Positions 52,892 to 61,552 of a DNA stretch of 64,000 nt are shown piece by piece. This DNA is from Psychroflexus curvus (GTDB taxonomy: Bacteria > Bacteroidota > Bacteroidia > Flavobacteriales > Flavobacteriaceae): assembly GCF_020164585.1 (NCBI RefSeq), contig NZ_JAIQZF010000003.1, forward strand, positions 248,001 to 312,000. Direction: 5' to 3'. The position numbers and the translations under genes were made by a program. Every line of letters starts with the position of its first letter. Position 1 is the first letter of the stretch. The notes below the pieces were generated by a model. That model searched no databases. It saw nothing but the letters and a program-made list of their open reading frames with translations, and was not told where the DNA came from.

Positions 52892-53728
52892 TCATTTTTT
52901 TATTTTCAATTCCTGACCAGCTTGAATATGGTCATTTTTCAATTTATTTATCGATTTCAATTCTTCAACTGTAAGGTTAAATTTTTGAGAGAGATTATAA
53001 AGGGTATCTCCTCTTTTAACACTGTAATAGTCAGAATTACTGGACGTATATCTTTGGGGTTTTGGCAGAGGTAAATCAGCATTTTTCTCTAAAACTTCTT
53101 TGTCATACTGGTAAAGGTGATAACGCTCTATCAAGCTGATTAATTTCTCGGGATATCTCGGGTCGGTCGCATATCCTGCTTTTTTTAGGCCTTTCGCCCA
53201 CGACTTATAATCATCACTTTTATAGTCAAATAATAAACCATACCGGTTTCGTTCAAATAAAAACAAGGAATGATCCCTAAACGAGTACCTGGCATCTGTA
53301 TATTTTCGAAAGCATTCTTGTGCTTCATCATCATCATGGTATACCTTTTCACCCTGCCATCCGTTACATTTAATACCGAAATGATTATTGGATTTTCGTG
53401 TAAGGTTTCCGCTTCCGGATCCAGATTCCAGAATCCCTTGTGCAATCGTAATACTGGCGGGAATGCCGTAAAGTCTCATTTCTTCCTGAGCAATACCAGC
53501 AAAATTATAAATGTAAAGTTCAACCGGGCTCAAACCACTCAAATCTGTTTTTTCAAATTTTTCGTAAACTCGTCCTTCCAGATCAGAATAACGTTTAGAC
53601 TCTTCAACTCTTGGCATCGATTGCTGAGTGTGAGTTCTTACTGTTGAAGCCGATTTCGTTTTCTTAGATGTTCCGCAGGACATCATCATAAGAAAAAACA
53701 CAAAACTAAATGCTAACGTATATTTCAT
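52892..53728 (-). CDS. LysM-domain peptidoglycan glucosaminidase lipoprotein
   Basis: 278 residues. Lipoprotein signal ([15 protein letters not shown]). A mannosyl-glycoprotein endo-beta-N-acetylglucosaminidase (FlgJ-like) domain spans about residues 70-210, with the catalytic Glu in [15 protein letters not shown] and the conserved SNNHFGIKC then [11 protein letters not shown] LysM peptidoglycan-binding module closes the protein ([19 protein letters not shown], in part). It cuts glycan strands in cell-wall turnover. The upstream ACC-deaminase-like gene ends inside its start (ATGA overlap of four bases). Confidence 0.9.
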   Translation of the reverse strand: MKYTLAFSFVFFLMMMSCGTSKKTKSASTVRTHTQQSMPRVEESKRYSDLEGRVYEKFEKTDLSGLSPVELYIYNFAGIAQEEMRLYGIPASITIAQGILESGSGSGNLTRKSNNHFGIKCNGWQGEKVYHDDDEAQECFRKYTDARYSFRDHSLFLFERNRYGLLFDYKSDDYKSWAKGLKKAGYATDPRYPEKLISLIERYHLYQYDKEVLEKNADLPLPKPQRYTSSNSDYYSVKRGDTLYNLSQKFNLTVEELKSINKLKNDHIQAGQELKIKK

Positions 53729-54660
53729 GACCTATCGATGGTTTGTAAACCTTTTTGTTCTAAAACCTGGTTCATGCCTTCAATTCCTTGAAGACCGCCA
53801 GTATGGACTGCTAAAATACGAGTATTTTTGGGAAAATACCCAGCTTCTATCATTTCAAAAATGCCATAAAATAGCTTTCCAGTGTAGATGGGGTCGAGAG
53901 GAATGCTGTATTTTTTTTGAAAACTATTTATAAATGCTATCAATTCTGAATATACCTTGGCATAGCCTCCAAAGTGGTAATCCGTTTGAAGCGTCCAGTT
54001 AGCTTTGGGTGTCCAGCTGGCTATCTCTTTCTCTAAAAAATTTCCCTTCAACGCACTAAAACCTATACAATGCTGAGAAGCGTTTGAGGCTTCTATGAGT
54101 CCGGCTAAGGTTCCGCCAGTACCCACTGAAGAACAAATGAAATCGAAATTATCTCCTTTTTGCATAATTTCTTGGCAGCCTTTTATAGCAAGTGCATTAG
54201 TCCCCCCTTCAGGAATTATAAAAGTTGAAGGTTTTTGATCGACTATAGTTTTTACAATTGGCATGTCTTCTTTGAGCCTAAAGTCAGTTCTGGAAACAAA
54301 GTGGAGCTGCATTCCTTTTTGATGAGCCAATTTTAATGTGGGGTTGTTTGTTAATGTGTTATCTAAATTACGGCCAAGTTCATCACCACGAATGATACCT
54401 GTGCTTGGAATCCCTAATAAATGACAGGCCTCTGCTGTCGCCGCTATATGATTGGAGTAAGCACCGCCAAAAGTCAGGATGTTTGCATTTTCCCTCTTTT
54501 GTGCTTCCAGTAGGTTATACTTAAGTTTTCTGAATTTGTTTCCAGAAATGATGGGATGGATTAGATCTTCCCGTTTGACAAACAGGTCCACCTCATTAAA
54601 CCTTCCAACATATTCAGTGACGGAATTATAATTTTGTTCAAAAAAGGAAACGGATATCAT
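53725..54660 (-). CDS. 1-aminocyclopropane-1-carboxylate deaminase / D-cysteine desulfhydrase-like enzyme
   Basis: 311 residues from the ATG at 54660; a TTG eight codons upstream is possible. Fold-type II PLP enzyme. The Schiff-base lysine is in IISGNKFRKLKYN near residue 41; FGGAYSNHIAATAEA near 66 and EGGTNALAIKGCQEI near 150 line the active site; SSVGTGGTLAGLIEA near 177 binds the phosphate. The Asn-His in SNHIAA supports the ACC deaminase/D-cysteine desulfhydrase clade rather than a cysteine synthase. Substrate choice cannot be read; in bacteria D-cysteine desulfhydrase is commoner. It forms an operon with the glucosaminidase and hemL. Confidence 0.85.
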   Translation of the reverse strand: MISVSFFEQNYNSVTEYVGRFNEVDLFVKREDLIHPIISGNKFRKLKYNLLEAQKRENANILTFGGAYSNHIAATAEACHLLGIPSTGIIRGDELGRNLDNTLTNNPTLKLAHQKGMQLHFVSRTDFRLKEDMPIVKTIVDQKPSTFIIPEGGTNALAIKGCQEIMQKGDNFDFICSSVGTGGTLAGLIEASNASQHCIGFSALKGNFLEKEIASWTPKANWTLQTDYHFGGYAKVYSELIAFINSFQKKYSIPLDPIYTGKLFYGIFEMIEAGYFPKNTRILAVHTGGLQGIEGMNQVLEQKGLQTIDRS

Positions 54661-54735
54661 ATCATTAACTAAAATCAAACTCAAAATTAAAGCCTTATCT
54701 TCGATTTCAAAGAAAGGTTTATTTAAATTTTACGA

Positions 54736-54903
54736 ATGAATTATTTTAAAAAGCATATTCCACTGGAGGAGGGAGATTTTTACACGACCAAAGAAGGATA
54801 TAGGTGCTTTACCGAGCAATACCATCTCAAAAGGGGGTACTGCTGCAAGAGTGGGTGTAGACACTGTCCTTATGGATACGATGTAAAAAAAGATAAAAAT
54901 TAG
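54736..54903 (+). CDS. DUF5522 Cys-rich small protein
   Basis: 55 residues, ATG at 54736 to TAG at 54903. The pattern KRGYCCKSGCRHCPYGYD in the second half has four cysteines in C-C-x3-C-x2-C arrangement, a likely zinc or Fe-S site, and FTEQYHLKRG precedes it. This is the DUF5522 family, found next to many unrelated genes in Bacteroidota and other phyla; function unknown. It is divergent from the ACC-deaminase-like gene and 130 bp before the DUF4136 lipoprotein gene on the same strand. Confidence 0.85.
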   Translation: MNYFKKHIPLEEGDFYTTKEGYRCFTEQYHLKRGYCCKSGCRHCPYGYDVKKDKN

Positions 54904-54975
54904 GTATTGAATAATCACTTTTTAGTTTCTTTAAAATAAGCATCAAAAATTATGAATTATGGCATACTACTTGAT

Positions 54976-54983
54976 TATATTTG
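54976..54983 (+). promoter_or_regulatory. -7 box TATATTTG upstream of DUF4136 lipoprotein
   Basis: TATATTTG lies 49 bases before the ATG at 55033, the longest leader among the boxes listed. No clear -33 TTG. Confidence 0.4.
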
Positions 54984-55032
54984 AGTAATTCTGTAAAGAC
55001 TTAATATATTTTTAATACATTAAATCAAAACT

Positions 55033-55569
55033 ATGAAAACAATAAAAGCGATAATGCTGCTTGCTGGGGTTTTCTTTTTAACCTCGTGTTCATCTGTTAA
55101 AGTTGCAACTGACTATGATAAAAAAATAGATTTCACAGCTTATGATTCTTTTGCCTTTTATAAGCCAGGAATCGATGCTGCAGAAATTTCAGATTTAGAT
55201 AAAAAAAGAATTTTAAGAGCTATAGAAAGAGAACTTGTAGCTAAAGGAATGGTTAAAAAGACCAGTCCGGATTTGCTGGTCAGTATTTTCACAGAAACTA
55301 CAGAAAACGTAAATATTTACCAAAATAACTTCGGTTATGGCTGGGGATGGAATCCTTATTTCTGGGGTCCGGGCGGATATAATACCGTGTCCACCAATGT
55401 GGAAGGAACACTATATATTGATCTGATAGATGCCGAGAAAAACGAATTGGTTTGGCAAGGTCTAGGAACTGGTATATTAAGCTTGAATATGGATAAGAAA
55501 GAAGAAAAAATTAATGAAATCGTAAATAAAATCATGGAGAAATATCCTCCAGAGAGAAACCAAGACTAA
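55033..55569 (+). CDS. DUF4136 lipoprotein
   Basis: 178 residues. Lipoprotein signal with Cys about residue 19 (LAGVFFLTSCSSVKV). The mature part fits DUF4136: TDYDKKIDFTAYDSFAF at the start, LVSIFTETTENVNIY, a Gly/Trp/Tyr-rich centre (FGYGWGWNPYFWGPGGYN) and EGTLYIDLIDAEKNELVWQGLG (in part), a common motif of periplasmic or outer-membrane lipoproteins of unknown role. A hairpin terminator follows. Confidence 0.85.
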   Translation: MKTIKAIMLLAGVFFLTSCSSVKVATDYDKKIDFTAYDSFAFYKPGIDAAEISDLDKKRILRAIERELVAKGMVKKTSPDLLVSIFTETTENVNIYQNNFGYGWGWNPYFWGPGGYNTVSTNVEGTLYIDLIDAEKNELVWQGLGTGILSLNMDKKEEKINEIVNKIMEKYPPERNQD

Positions 55570-55602
55570 GTTCATGGTTGTTTATTTAGTTTGTTAGGTA
55601 AG

Positions 55603-55646
55603 GCTGTACAAAAATGTTTCATTACATTTTGTACAGCTTTATTTTT
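55603..55646 (+). terminator. terminator after DUF4136 gene
   Basis: GCTGTACAAAA pairs with TTTTGTACAGC around an A/T-rich centre, followed by TTTATTTTTT. It also separates the next gene. Confidence 0.75.
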
Positions 55647-55662
55647 TAAAATAATTAGAAAT

Positions 55663-56157
55663 ATGAGTAGAGGATTTGTAAAAGAAAGCGATCAGGAAGA
55701 ACCTATTGTAGTTCCGCCAAGGGCTTCATTGCCAGAGAAGGAAACCAATTATGTGACTCCTTATGGTAAAAACCAGCTGGAGAAAGAAAAAAATACTTTA
55801 GAAAAGCAGCGTACTGAACTAGACACCAAAGATGAAACTCAGCGAAGACGTGAGTTATCCTTGATTGACGGTAAGCTGAAGTTGCTTTCTGAGCGTTTAA
55901 AAACGGCTCAGGTGATTCAGCCAAAAGATCAAAATCAAAGTGAAGTACGTTTTGGCGCTAAAGTCAAATTCAAGATGAATGGGAATGTTCAGGAATTTCA
56001 AATCGTTGGAGTAGATGAGGCCAATGTAAAGGAAAAAAAGATTGCCTTTATTTCGCCATTGGCCAAAGCTATGACCTCCAAAAAAGAAGGAGATAAATTT
56101 GAATTTCATTTAGGAGAGGAAAGTCGGCCTATCGAAATTTTAGGAATTAACTATTAA
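55663..56157 (+). CDS. GreA/GreB-like transcription elongation factor
   Basis: 164 residues from the ATG at 55663; the frame continues upstream through the terminator and is not used. The N-terminal part is a coiled coil of Glu/Lys-rich heptads (about 38-85, GKNQLEKEKNTLEKQRTELD), like the Gre finger, and the C-terminus is a GreA_GreB domain (SEVRFGAKVKFKMNG, FQIVGVDEANVKEKKIAFISPLAKAM in part, ILGINY). The C-terminal domain binds the RNA-polymerase secondary channel. The finger is shorter than in GreA and the acidic tip is not obvious, so it may be a Gre-like regulator rather than a true cleavage factor. Confidence 0.8.
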   Translation: MSRGFVKESDQEEPIVVPPRASLPEKETNYVTPYGKNQLEKEKNTLEKQRTELDTKDETQRRRELSLIDGKLKLLSERLKTAQVIQPKDQNQSEVRFGAKVKFKMNGNVQEFQIVGVDEANVKEKKIAFISPLAKAMTSKKEGDKFEFHLGEESRPIEILGINY

Positions 56158-56212
56158 AGCGTTTTTATTGACCTTTACCAGGTAAAAGTTGCGGATCAAT
56201 TGATTAGAATTC

Positions 56213-56860
56213 TTAAGCTAATTGTTTAGAAATTTTTTTCAAACTGGCTTTATGCATCACATGTTTCCCCTTAAATTTTAAAATTTCTGGTGGGTTAGGG
56301 AAAATGGTTTTTGCCAGCTCTAGCTGACTTTGAATTCTTTCTTCTGTTAAATATTCATCTTGAGTTCCGTAGATGATTGATGTTTTTAAATCAGGAAGAT
56401 ATGCAAAGCTGCTGGAATCAAATTCATAGGGAATACTTCCGGAGTGGATCACCAAATGATCACATTGAATCTTGCGCTGCGCCATCCAGCGGGTCACCAC
56501 CGAAACGCCCTGAGAAAAGCCAAAAAGAATGATTTTCTTATCGGTTGGCAATTCTTGCATTTCCAGAAGGGCGTCCAGATAGTTGAGTACATTTTCGGTT
56601 TCCAATTCTCTATTTTCCTTGGTTAACCAGGAAGCACCCACATATTTGTAAGCCTTGGTTTGGTAATATTTGGAAGGTGCCTGCGGAGCGATGATATAAT
56701 TGAGTTTTGGATCGAGATCCTCAAAATAGCTGATAAAAAATTTACTCAAATAACCAATGCCATGACAGGCAATCCAAATGTTTTGAGTGTCTTCGGTTAA
56801 AGAATTGAGTATAGAATAGGTGTTTGTGGATTGGTAACTGACTTGTTTTTTGTGGCTCAC
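56213..56860 (-). CDS. alpha/beta hydrolase (carboxylesterase/phospholipase-type)
   Basis: 215 residues, no signal peptide. The nucleophile elbow GFSQGVSVV has Ser near residue 119; the acid is probably Asp in YGTQDEYLT near 169 and the base His in GKHVMHK near 203; the latter two assignments are by position. Short alpha/beta hydrolases of this kind (esterase_phd/YpfH group) act on carboxylic esters. Start is GTG at 56860, because no in-frame ATG leaves the oxyanion region (IWIACHGIG) intact. It is divergent from the GH113-like gene, whose ATG is 56 bp away. Confidence 0.75.
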   Translation of the reverse strand: MSHKKQVSYQSTNTYSILNSLTEDTQNIWIACHGIGYLSKFFISYFEDLDPKLNYIIAPQAPSKYYQTKAYKYVGASWLTKENRELETENVLNYLDALLEMQELPTDKKIILFGFSQGVSVVTRWMAQRKIQCDHLVIHSGSIPYEFDSSSFAYLPDLKTSIIYGTQDEYLTEERIQSQLELAKTIFPNPPEILKFKGKHVMHKASLKKISKQLA

Positions 56861-56901
56861 TTTGGTGATGAATTTTAAAAATTTAGGTCAAAGTAAATGT
56901 T

Positions 56902-56909
56902 TAATTTTG
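56902..56909 (+). promoter_or_regulatory. -7 box TAATTTTG six bases before an ATG
   Basis: TAATTTTG is followed by TTGCGC and the ATG at 56916. A further near-leaderless arrangement; -33 not clear. Confidence 0.35.
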
Positions 56910-56915
56910 TTGCGC

Positions 56916-57950
56916 ATGAAGATATCGAGATTTTATCTGTTTTTATTTTTCTTTCTGAACACTTTGCTGTCTGCTATTGCTCAAGATGAGGTTTCACAAA
57001 AGATAAATGGCATCAGCATGGTCGCTTCCAGAAATTCTATTGATATGGGGAAAGCTGAAGACCTGAAGCAACTAGGGAGCAATTATATCGCTGTTATGCC
57101 TTATGCCTTCATGCCAGAAAATGAAAACCCTAAGCTAATTTTTGATACGAAACGCCAGTGGTCTGGAGAAACAGTAAAAGGGATTGGAACCGATGTACGA
57201 ATTCTGAAATCTCAGGGTTTACAAGTCATGATCAAACCACATATCTGGGTAGGAAATGGAGTTTTTACTGGAGACATTTCTATGCTTTCTGATAAAGACT
57301 GGAAACAATTTGAAGAGAATTATAGGACTTATATTCTAACGTTTGCAAGGTTGGCTGAACAACACAGAGTTTCACTTTTGTGTATAGGAACAGAGTTGCA
57401 TGAGTTTGTTTCACAAAGACCAGAGTTTTGGTGTAGACTCATCGATGAAGTGCGAAGCATTTATACTGGGAAATTGACTTATGCAGAAAACTGGGATAAA
57501 CACAATAACCTTATGCTTTGGGATAGTTTAGATTTTATAGGCATTGATGCCTATTTCCCTATTTCTGAATCTAAAACACCAAGTTTAGAGCAGGTCAATA
57601 TGGTCTGGAAAGACTTGGCTAAAGAGCTGAACTCTTTTTCAAAATTTCACAATACCAAAATTCTTTTTACTGAATACGGATACAGAAGTATCGACTATGC
57701 GGGTAGAGAACCCTGGAATTCTTCTAGAAATCAACATCCAGCTAATGAAACTGCTCAGCTCAATTTAATCAAAGGTTTGCATCAAAGTTTATGGGATGAA
57801 GATTGGTTTGCCGGTGGCTTTTTATGGAAATGGTTTCCAAATTATGACCCTAATTCTAAAAGATATAAAAATCGGTTTGCGGTCCAGGGTAAGGTATCCG
57901 AAATTTATTTAAAGTCTTTTTTTAGCAGACCCACGATTATTGAATATTAA
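56916..57950 (+). CDS. glycoside hydrolase, GH113-like, exported
   Basis: 344 residues from the ATG at 56916, chosen because a signal peptide starts there (FYLFLFFFLNTLLSAIAQ). The domain looks like a TIM-barrel glycosidase of the GH113/clan A type: GISMVASRNSIDMGKAEDL, VMIKPHIWVGNGVFTG, LCIGTELHEFV (acid/base Glu near residue 163) and ILFTEYGYRS (nucleophile Glu near 250), then FLWKWFPN. GH113 enzymes are beta-mannanases; a periplasmic or secreted hydrolase of a beta-linked polysaccharide is a fair guess. No polysaccharide-utilisation genes flank it. Confidence 0.78.
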   Translation: MKISRFYLFLFFFLNTLLSAIAQDEVSQKINGISMVASRNSIDMGKAEDLKQLGSNYIAVMPYAFMPENENPKLIFDTKRQWSGETVKGIGTDVRILKSQGLQVMIKPHIWVGNGVFTGDISMLSDKDWKQFEENYRTYILTFARLAEQHRVSLLCIGTELHEFVSQRPEFWCRLIDEVRSIYTGKLTYAENWDKHNNLMLWDSLDFIGIDAYFPISESKTPSLEQVNMVWKDLAKELNSFSKFHNTKILFTEYGYRSIDYAGREPWNSSRNQHPANETAQLNLIKGLHQSLWDEDWFAGGFLWKWFPNYDPNSKRYKNRFAVQGKVSEIYLKSFFSRPTIIEY

Positions 57951-57957
57951 ATATGAA

Positions 57958-58015
57958 ACACCGAATACTGAATACCGAATACTGAATATCGAATAGTGAA
58001 TACGAATAATTACTC
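57958..58015. repeat. short degenerate tandem repeat of GAATAC(T/C)
   Basis: Downstream of the GH113-like gene, units CGAATACTGAATAC repeat as CCGAATACTGAATACCGAAT, then ACTGAATATCGAATAGTGAA. The following bases to about 58080 are T/C-rich with TTTCTCTTTGTTC repeated twice. No gene is visible in 57951-58172. Confidence 0.75.
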
Positions 58016-58146
58016 ATTTCTCTTTGTTCCTTTTTCTTTGTTCCTGAGTCATGACTCTTTTCTCTTTGTTCTTCTCAGCTTCAAACAAATTCCATAAAAC
58101 TCTTTTAAAATACAGGTGATAAATAGTACGAATAGCTTTGCTTTCG

Positions 58147-58154
58147 TAATTTTG
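58147..58154 (+). promoter_or_regulatory. -7 box TAATTTTG upstream of thioesterase
   Basis: TAATTTTG lies 18 bases before the ATG at 58173 and could drive the menaquinone operon. No strong -33. Confidence 0.4.
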
Positions 58155-58172
58155 TTAATTCAATCTCCGATA

Positions 58173-58592
58173 ATGAATAAACAAAAAGTTTTAGAGCAAT
58201 GCAATGCTTATACGAAGAATACTCTGATGGAAACTCTGGATATTTCTTATGTCGATGTAGGTGATGATTTCCTGGTGGCTAAAATGCCGGTTACGCCAAA
58301 AGTTCATCAACCCGATGGTGTTTTGCACGGTGGGGCAATGGTAGCTTTGGCCGAGAGTGTGGGAAGTGCTGCCTGTTTTGTTTTTCTGGATACCGAGAAT
58401 TTCATGATACGGGGATTGGAAATCTCTGCTAACCATGTAAGAAGTTTGAGTGAAGGCGATGTATTTGCGACTGCAAAATTTATTCATAAAGGACGAACGA
58501 CTCAAGTGTGGGATATTAAATTGACAGATAGTGAAGACAGATTGATTTCTGCTGTAAAGTTAACTACCATTGCTTTGCCAAAAGCCAAGTAA
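58173..58592 (+). CDS. hotdog-fold thioesterase (probable DHNA-CoA thioesterase)
   Basis: 139 residues, PaaI-type hotdog fold. The active-site helix motif is HQPDGVLHGGAMVALAESVGS (in part HGGAMVALAESVGS), with the catalytic Glu or Asp and His/Gly pattern of 4HBT-like thioesterases, then GLEISANHVRSLSEG for the substrate pocket. It lies immediately before genes for isochorismate synthase and MenD, with a one-base overlap to the former, so its most likely job is hydrolysis of 1,4-dihydroxy-2-naphthoyl-CoA in menaquinone synthesis (MenI role). That role is inferred from context. The start at 58173 is used because no SD or conserved sequence lies before it. Confidence 0.82.
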   Translation: MNKQKVLEQCNAYTKNTLMETLDISYVDVGDDFLVAKMPVTPKVHQPDGVLHGGAMVALAESVGSAACFVFLDTENFMIRGLEISANHVRSLSEGDVFATAKFIHKGRTTQVWDIKLTDSEDRLISAVKLTTIALPKAK

Positions 58593-59692
58593 TGCAAGAG
58601 TTGATTCAATATATCGAAGAGGCCTGGGCTTCACAAATGCCATTTGTAGCTTATCATTTTCCTGATGCTAAAGGTGTCAATTGTTTGTTTCCAAAAGATT
58701 CAGAATTACGTCACCTTCAGCGTTACGACGAGGCTGGTTTCATATTTTCACCTTTTGAAACTACATCCCAACCCATCGTGTTCCCTGAAGTTTCTTCTGA
58801 GGTTTTGAAGTTTGAACTCATCGATCATGAATTTGAATCGCCGGGCAAATTCAGAATAAAAGAAAATCCAGAAGAAAAAGAGAATTACCTGAAGTTACTT
58901 TCGCAGGCGATTGACCAAATTAAAGCTGAAGAGTTTAGAAAAATAGTAGTCTCCAGGAGGATTTCTGCCGATTATGAGTTGGAACATCCCGCTGAATTGC
59001 TGCTAAAATTGATACAGTCTTACCCAGAGGCCTTCACTTATGTGTGGTTTCATCCCAAAGTTGGATTCTGGGCTGGGGCCTCTCCAGAGGTGTTTGCAAA
59101 AACGTACAGAACACAGTTTAAAACCATGGCGCTTGCAGGGACTAAACAAGTTGATGAAGATCGAGATTGGACTGAAAAAGAGCTAGACGAGCAGCAGATA
59201 GTAACCGATGAAATTGTGGAAGCGCTTAAAAATCACACAGAGAATCTTCAGATTTCTGAACGAAAAACAGATAGAGCTGGTGAGCTTTTGCATTTAAGAA
59301 CAGATATAACGGCGACTTTGGAAAGCTCAAAATTAGGTGATGTGCTCAGTGAACTGCATCCCACCCCTGCGGTTTGTGGTTTGCCAAAAGATAAAGCTTA
59401 TAAATTCTTGAAAGTCAATGAAAGCTATGATAGACAGTTCTACACTGGTTTTTTTGGCGAATTGAATATGCCACAGCACAACCAAAGATCTGGTCGTACT
59501 CGAAATCAGGAGAACCAGGCTTATAAGTCGGTGGTGAGAGCTTCCGGTTTATATGTCAATTTGAGATGTCTGAGTTATGCGGCCGGAAAAATAAATATTT
59601 ATGTGGGTGGAGGCCTTACAAAAGATAGCATTCCTGAAGAAGAGTGGGCCGAAACCGTTAATAAATCTAGGACGATGTTAAAAGTCCTATAA
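58592..59692 (+). CDS. menF: isochorismate synthase
   Basis: 366 residues, chorismate-binding (MST) family. It converts chorismate to isochorismate at the head of menaquinone synthesis. Signature parts are VVSRRISADYE (about 128-138), WFHPKVGFWAGASPEVFAK (about 152-170), MALAGTKQVDEDRDWTEKELDEQQ in part (ALAGTKQVDED), LHPTPAVCGLPKDKA (about 256-270) and YTGFFGELN near 290. The conserved Lys and Glu residues of the active site are present. Isochorismatase or salicylate synthase domains are missing, so a siderophore role is unlikely. Starts on the last bases of the thioesterase stop (TAATG). Confidence 0.9.
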   Translation: MQELIQYIEEAWASQMPFVAYHFPDAKGVNCLFPKDSELRHLQRYDEAGFIFSPFETTSQPIVFPEVSSEVLKFELIDHEFESPGKFRIKENPEEKENYLKLLSQAIDQIKAEEFRKIVVSRRISADYELEHPAELLLKLIQSYPEAFTYVWFHPKVGFWAGASPEVFAKTYRTQFKTMALAGTKQVDEDRDWTEKELDEQQIVTDEIVEALKNHTENLQISERKTDRAGELLHLRTDITATLESSKLGDVLSELHPTPAVCGLPKDKAYKFLKVNESYDRQFYTGFFGELNMPQHNQRSGRTRNQENQAYKSVVRASGLYVNLRCLSYAAGKINIYVGGGLTKDSIPEEEWAETVNKSRTMLKVL

Positions 59693-59731
59693 GAATTCAA
59701 CTAACTTTGACTTTAACGAAGTTCTCCCCTT

Positions 59732-59739
59732 TATTTTTG
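59732..59739 (+). promoter_or_regulatory. -7 box TATTTTTG four bases before the menD ATG
   Basis: TATTTTTG followed by TAAT and the ATG at 59744. If active, menD has an internal, leaderless transcript within the operon. Confidence 0.35.
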
Positions 59740-59743
59740 TAAT

Positions 59744-61501
59744 ATGAATCAGATTTATTCTTCGATACCAACTGCTCAATTGATTACAGTACTTTGTGTT
59801 CAAAACGGCATTGAGCATGTGGTGATTTCTCCTGGTTCCAGAAATGCACCGTTGACGATTACACTCGCCAATCACCCCAAAATAAAAGCCTACAGCATTG
59901 TGGATGAGCGCTGTGCAGCATTTTTCGCGCTGGGTATGACGCAGCGTTTTAATGCGCCTGTGGCCGTGGTCTGCACGTCTGGGTCTGCACTTTTGAATTA
60001 TTATCCTGCCGTTTCAGAAGCCTTTTACAGCAATTTACCTCTGGTTGTCATATCAGCAGACCGGCCTCCACATTTGATAGATATTGGTGACGGGCAAACC
60101 ATAAGACAGGCTAATGTGTTTGAAAATCACATTTTGTATTCAGCCAATTTAAAAGGAGATTTTCATCAGTCTGAGGATGAATCAATTTTAGATTTTAATG
60201 CTCAGCAAGTACATAAAGCTTTACAAGCCGCCATCTGGAATCAAGGACCTGTGCACATAAATGCACCGTTTGATGAACCTCTCTATCACAAAACCGACAG
60301 GTTGAGCATTGACGTTCCTCAACTCGATTCTTTAAAACCTGAGCACGTTGAATATGATGCTTCAGAGTTTATTAAATCCTGGAATTCTTCAGCAAAAAAG
60401 CTGGTTTTGGCAGGGGTGAATTTAGACGAAGACATAGATGAAGAGGTTTTGAAATTAATATCTGAAGACCCTTCTGTGATTGTAATGACAGAGATCACCT
60501 CTAATATTTCAAATAAAAATTTCTTTACCAATATAGATTCTATTCTGGCACCAATAGAATCTGAAGAAAATTCAGAAGCATTATTTGAAGCGCTTGAGCC
60601 AGACCTGCTGATTACGTTTGGCGGTCTGATTGTATCTAAAAAGATAAAAAAATTCCTGAGACAATTTCAGCCTCAAAAGCATTTCCATATAGACCCCAGA
60701 GAAGCCAACGATACCTTTTTTTGCTTATCTAAGCATTTTGAAACTACGGTGAATTCTTTTTTTGAATCTGTGAATTCATCATTAGACAGGGTTGAGTCTC
60801 CCTATTTTGAAACCTGGAATGCGATCAGATTAAAAACCCTTGACTACAGGAAGCAGTATAAAAATGAAATTGGGTTCTCTGATTTTGCTTTTTACTATAG
60901 CTTATTCGACAACTTGCCACAGGATGAAACGGTCCATTTCGCCAACAGTTCCAGTATTCGGTATGCGAATTTATTTGACTCCAGGAGAGAAATTAAAGCC
61001 TTTGCCAACCGAGGCACAAGCGGGATAGATGGAAGCACCTCTACAGCTATAGGTTATGGAGTGGCCAGCCAAGAGCCAACTACCCTGGTGACTGGAGACC
61101 TGAGTTTCTTTTACGATTCCAATGCCCTCTGGAACACTTATATTCCAAAAAACTTTAAAATTATTCTTCTCAATAATGCTGGTGGTGGAATTTTTAGAAT
61201 TCTTCCAGGGAATAAAGAAGAAGCCTATTTTGCCAATTATTTTGAAACGACACATGATCTCAATGCAAAACATTTATGTGACATGTATAAAATTCAATAT
61301 ACAGAAGCGCATGATCTTTCTGAAGTTGATAAAGAATTGCCTTTGTTTTTTGAAAGAAATGAAACACCACAACTCATCGAAATCTTCACGCCCAGGCTGG
61401 AAAATGATAAAGTCCTTTTGGCCTATTTTGAGTATTTAAAAACGCATATCGATTTTCAATCGGTCTTAATAAAAAGAGCAACAGAGTCTAATCAAAACTA
61501 A
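59744..61501 (+). CDS. menD: SEPHCHC synthase (MenD)
   Basis: 585 residues, thiamine-diphosphate enzyme that adds the succinic semialdehyde unit from 2-oxoglutarate to isochorismate, the first committed step of menaquinone synthesis. Seen are VVISPGSRNAPLTITLA (about residues 26-42), VDERCAAFFALGMTQRF near 55 with the catalytic Glu, VVCTSGSALLNYYPAV near 77, ADRPPHLIDIGDGQTIRQ near 105 and the ThDP motif GDLSFFYDSNALWN...NNAGGGIF near 450-480. Length and motifs are complete. Confidence 0.95.
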   Translation: MNQIYSSIPTAQLITVLCVQNGIEHVVISPGSRNAPLTITLANHPKIKAYSIVDERCAAFFALGMTQRFNAPVAVVCTSGSALLNYYPAVSEAFYSNLPLVVISADRPPHLIDIGDGQTIRQANVFENHILYSANLKGDFHQSEDESILDFNAQQVHKALQAAIWNQGPVHINAPFDEPLYHKTDRLSIDVPQLDSLKPEHVEYDASEFIKSWNSSAKKLVLAGVNLDEDIDEEVLKLISEDPSVIVMTEITSNISNKNFFTNIDSILAPIESEENSEALFEALEPDLLITFGGLIVSKKIKKFLRQFQPQKHFHIDPREANDTFFCLSKHFETTVNSFFESVNSSLDRVESPYFETWNAIRLKTLDYRKQYKNEIGFSDFAFYYSLFDNLPQDETVHFANSSSIRYANLFDSRREIKAFANRGTSGIDGSTSTAIGYGVASQEPTTLVTGDLSFFYDSNALWNTYIPKNFKIILLNNAGGGIFRILPGNKEEAYFANYFETTHDLNAKHLCDMYKIQYTEAHDLSEVDKELPLFFERNETPQLIEIFTPRLENDKVLLAYFEYLKTHIDFQSVLIKRATESNQN

Positions 61502-61525
61502 AGCAGTTTCAATTTTAAAATTCAT

Positions 61526-61533
61526 TACTTTTG
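61526..61533 (+). promoter_or_regulatory. -7 box TACTTTTG upstream of CvfB-like gene
   Basis: TACTTTTG lies 19 bases before the ATG at 61553. It could give the S1-domain gene its own transcript. Confidence 0.35.
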
Positions 61534-61552
61534 CAGTCTAAATAATTTTTGA

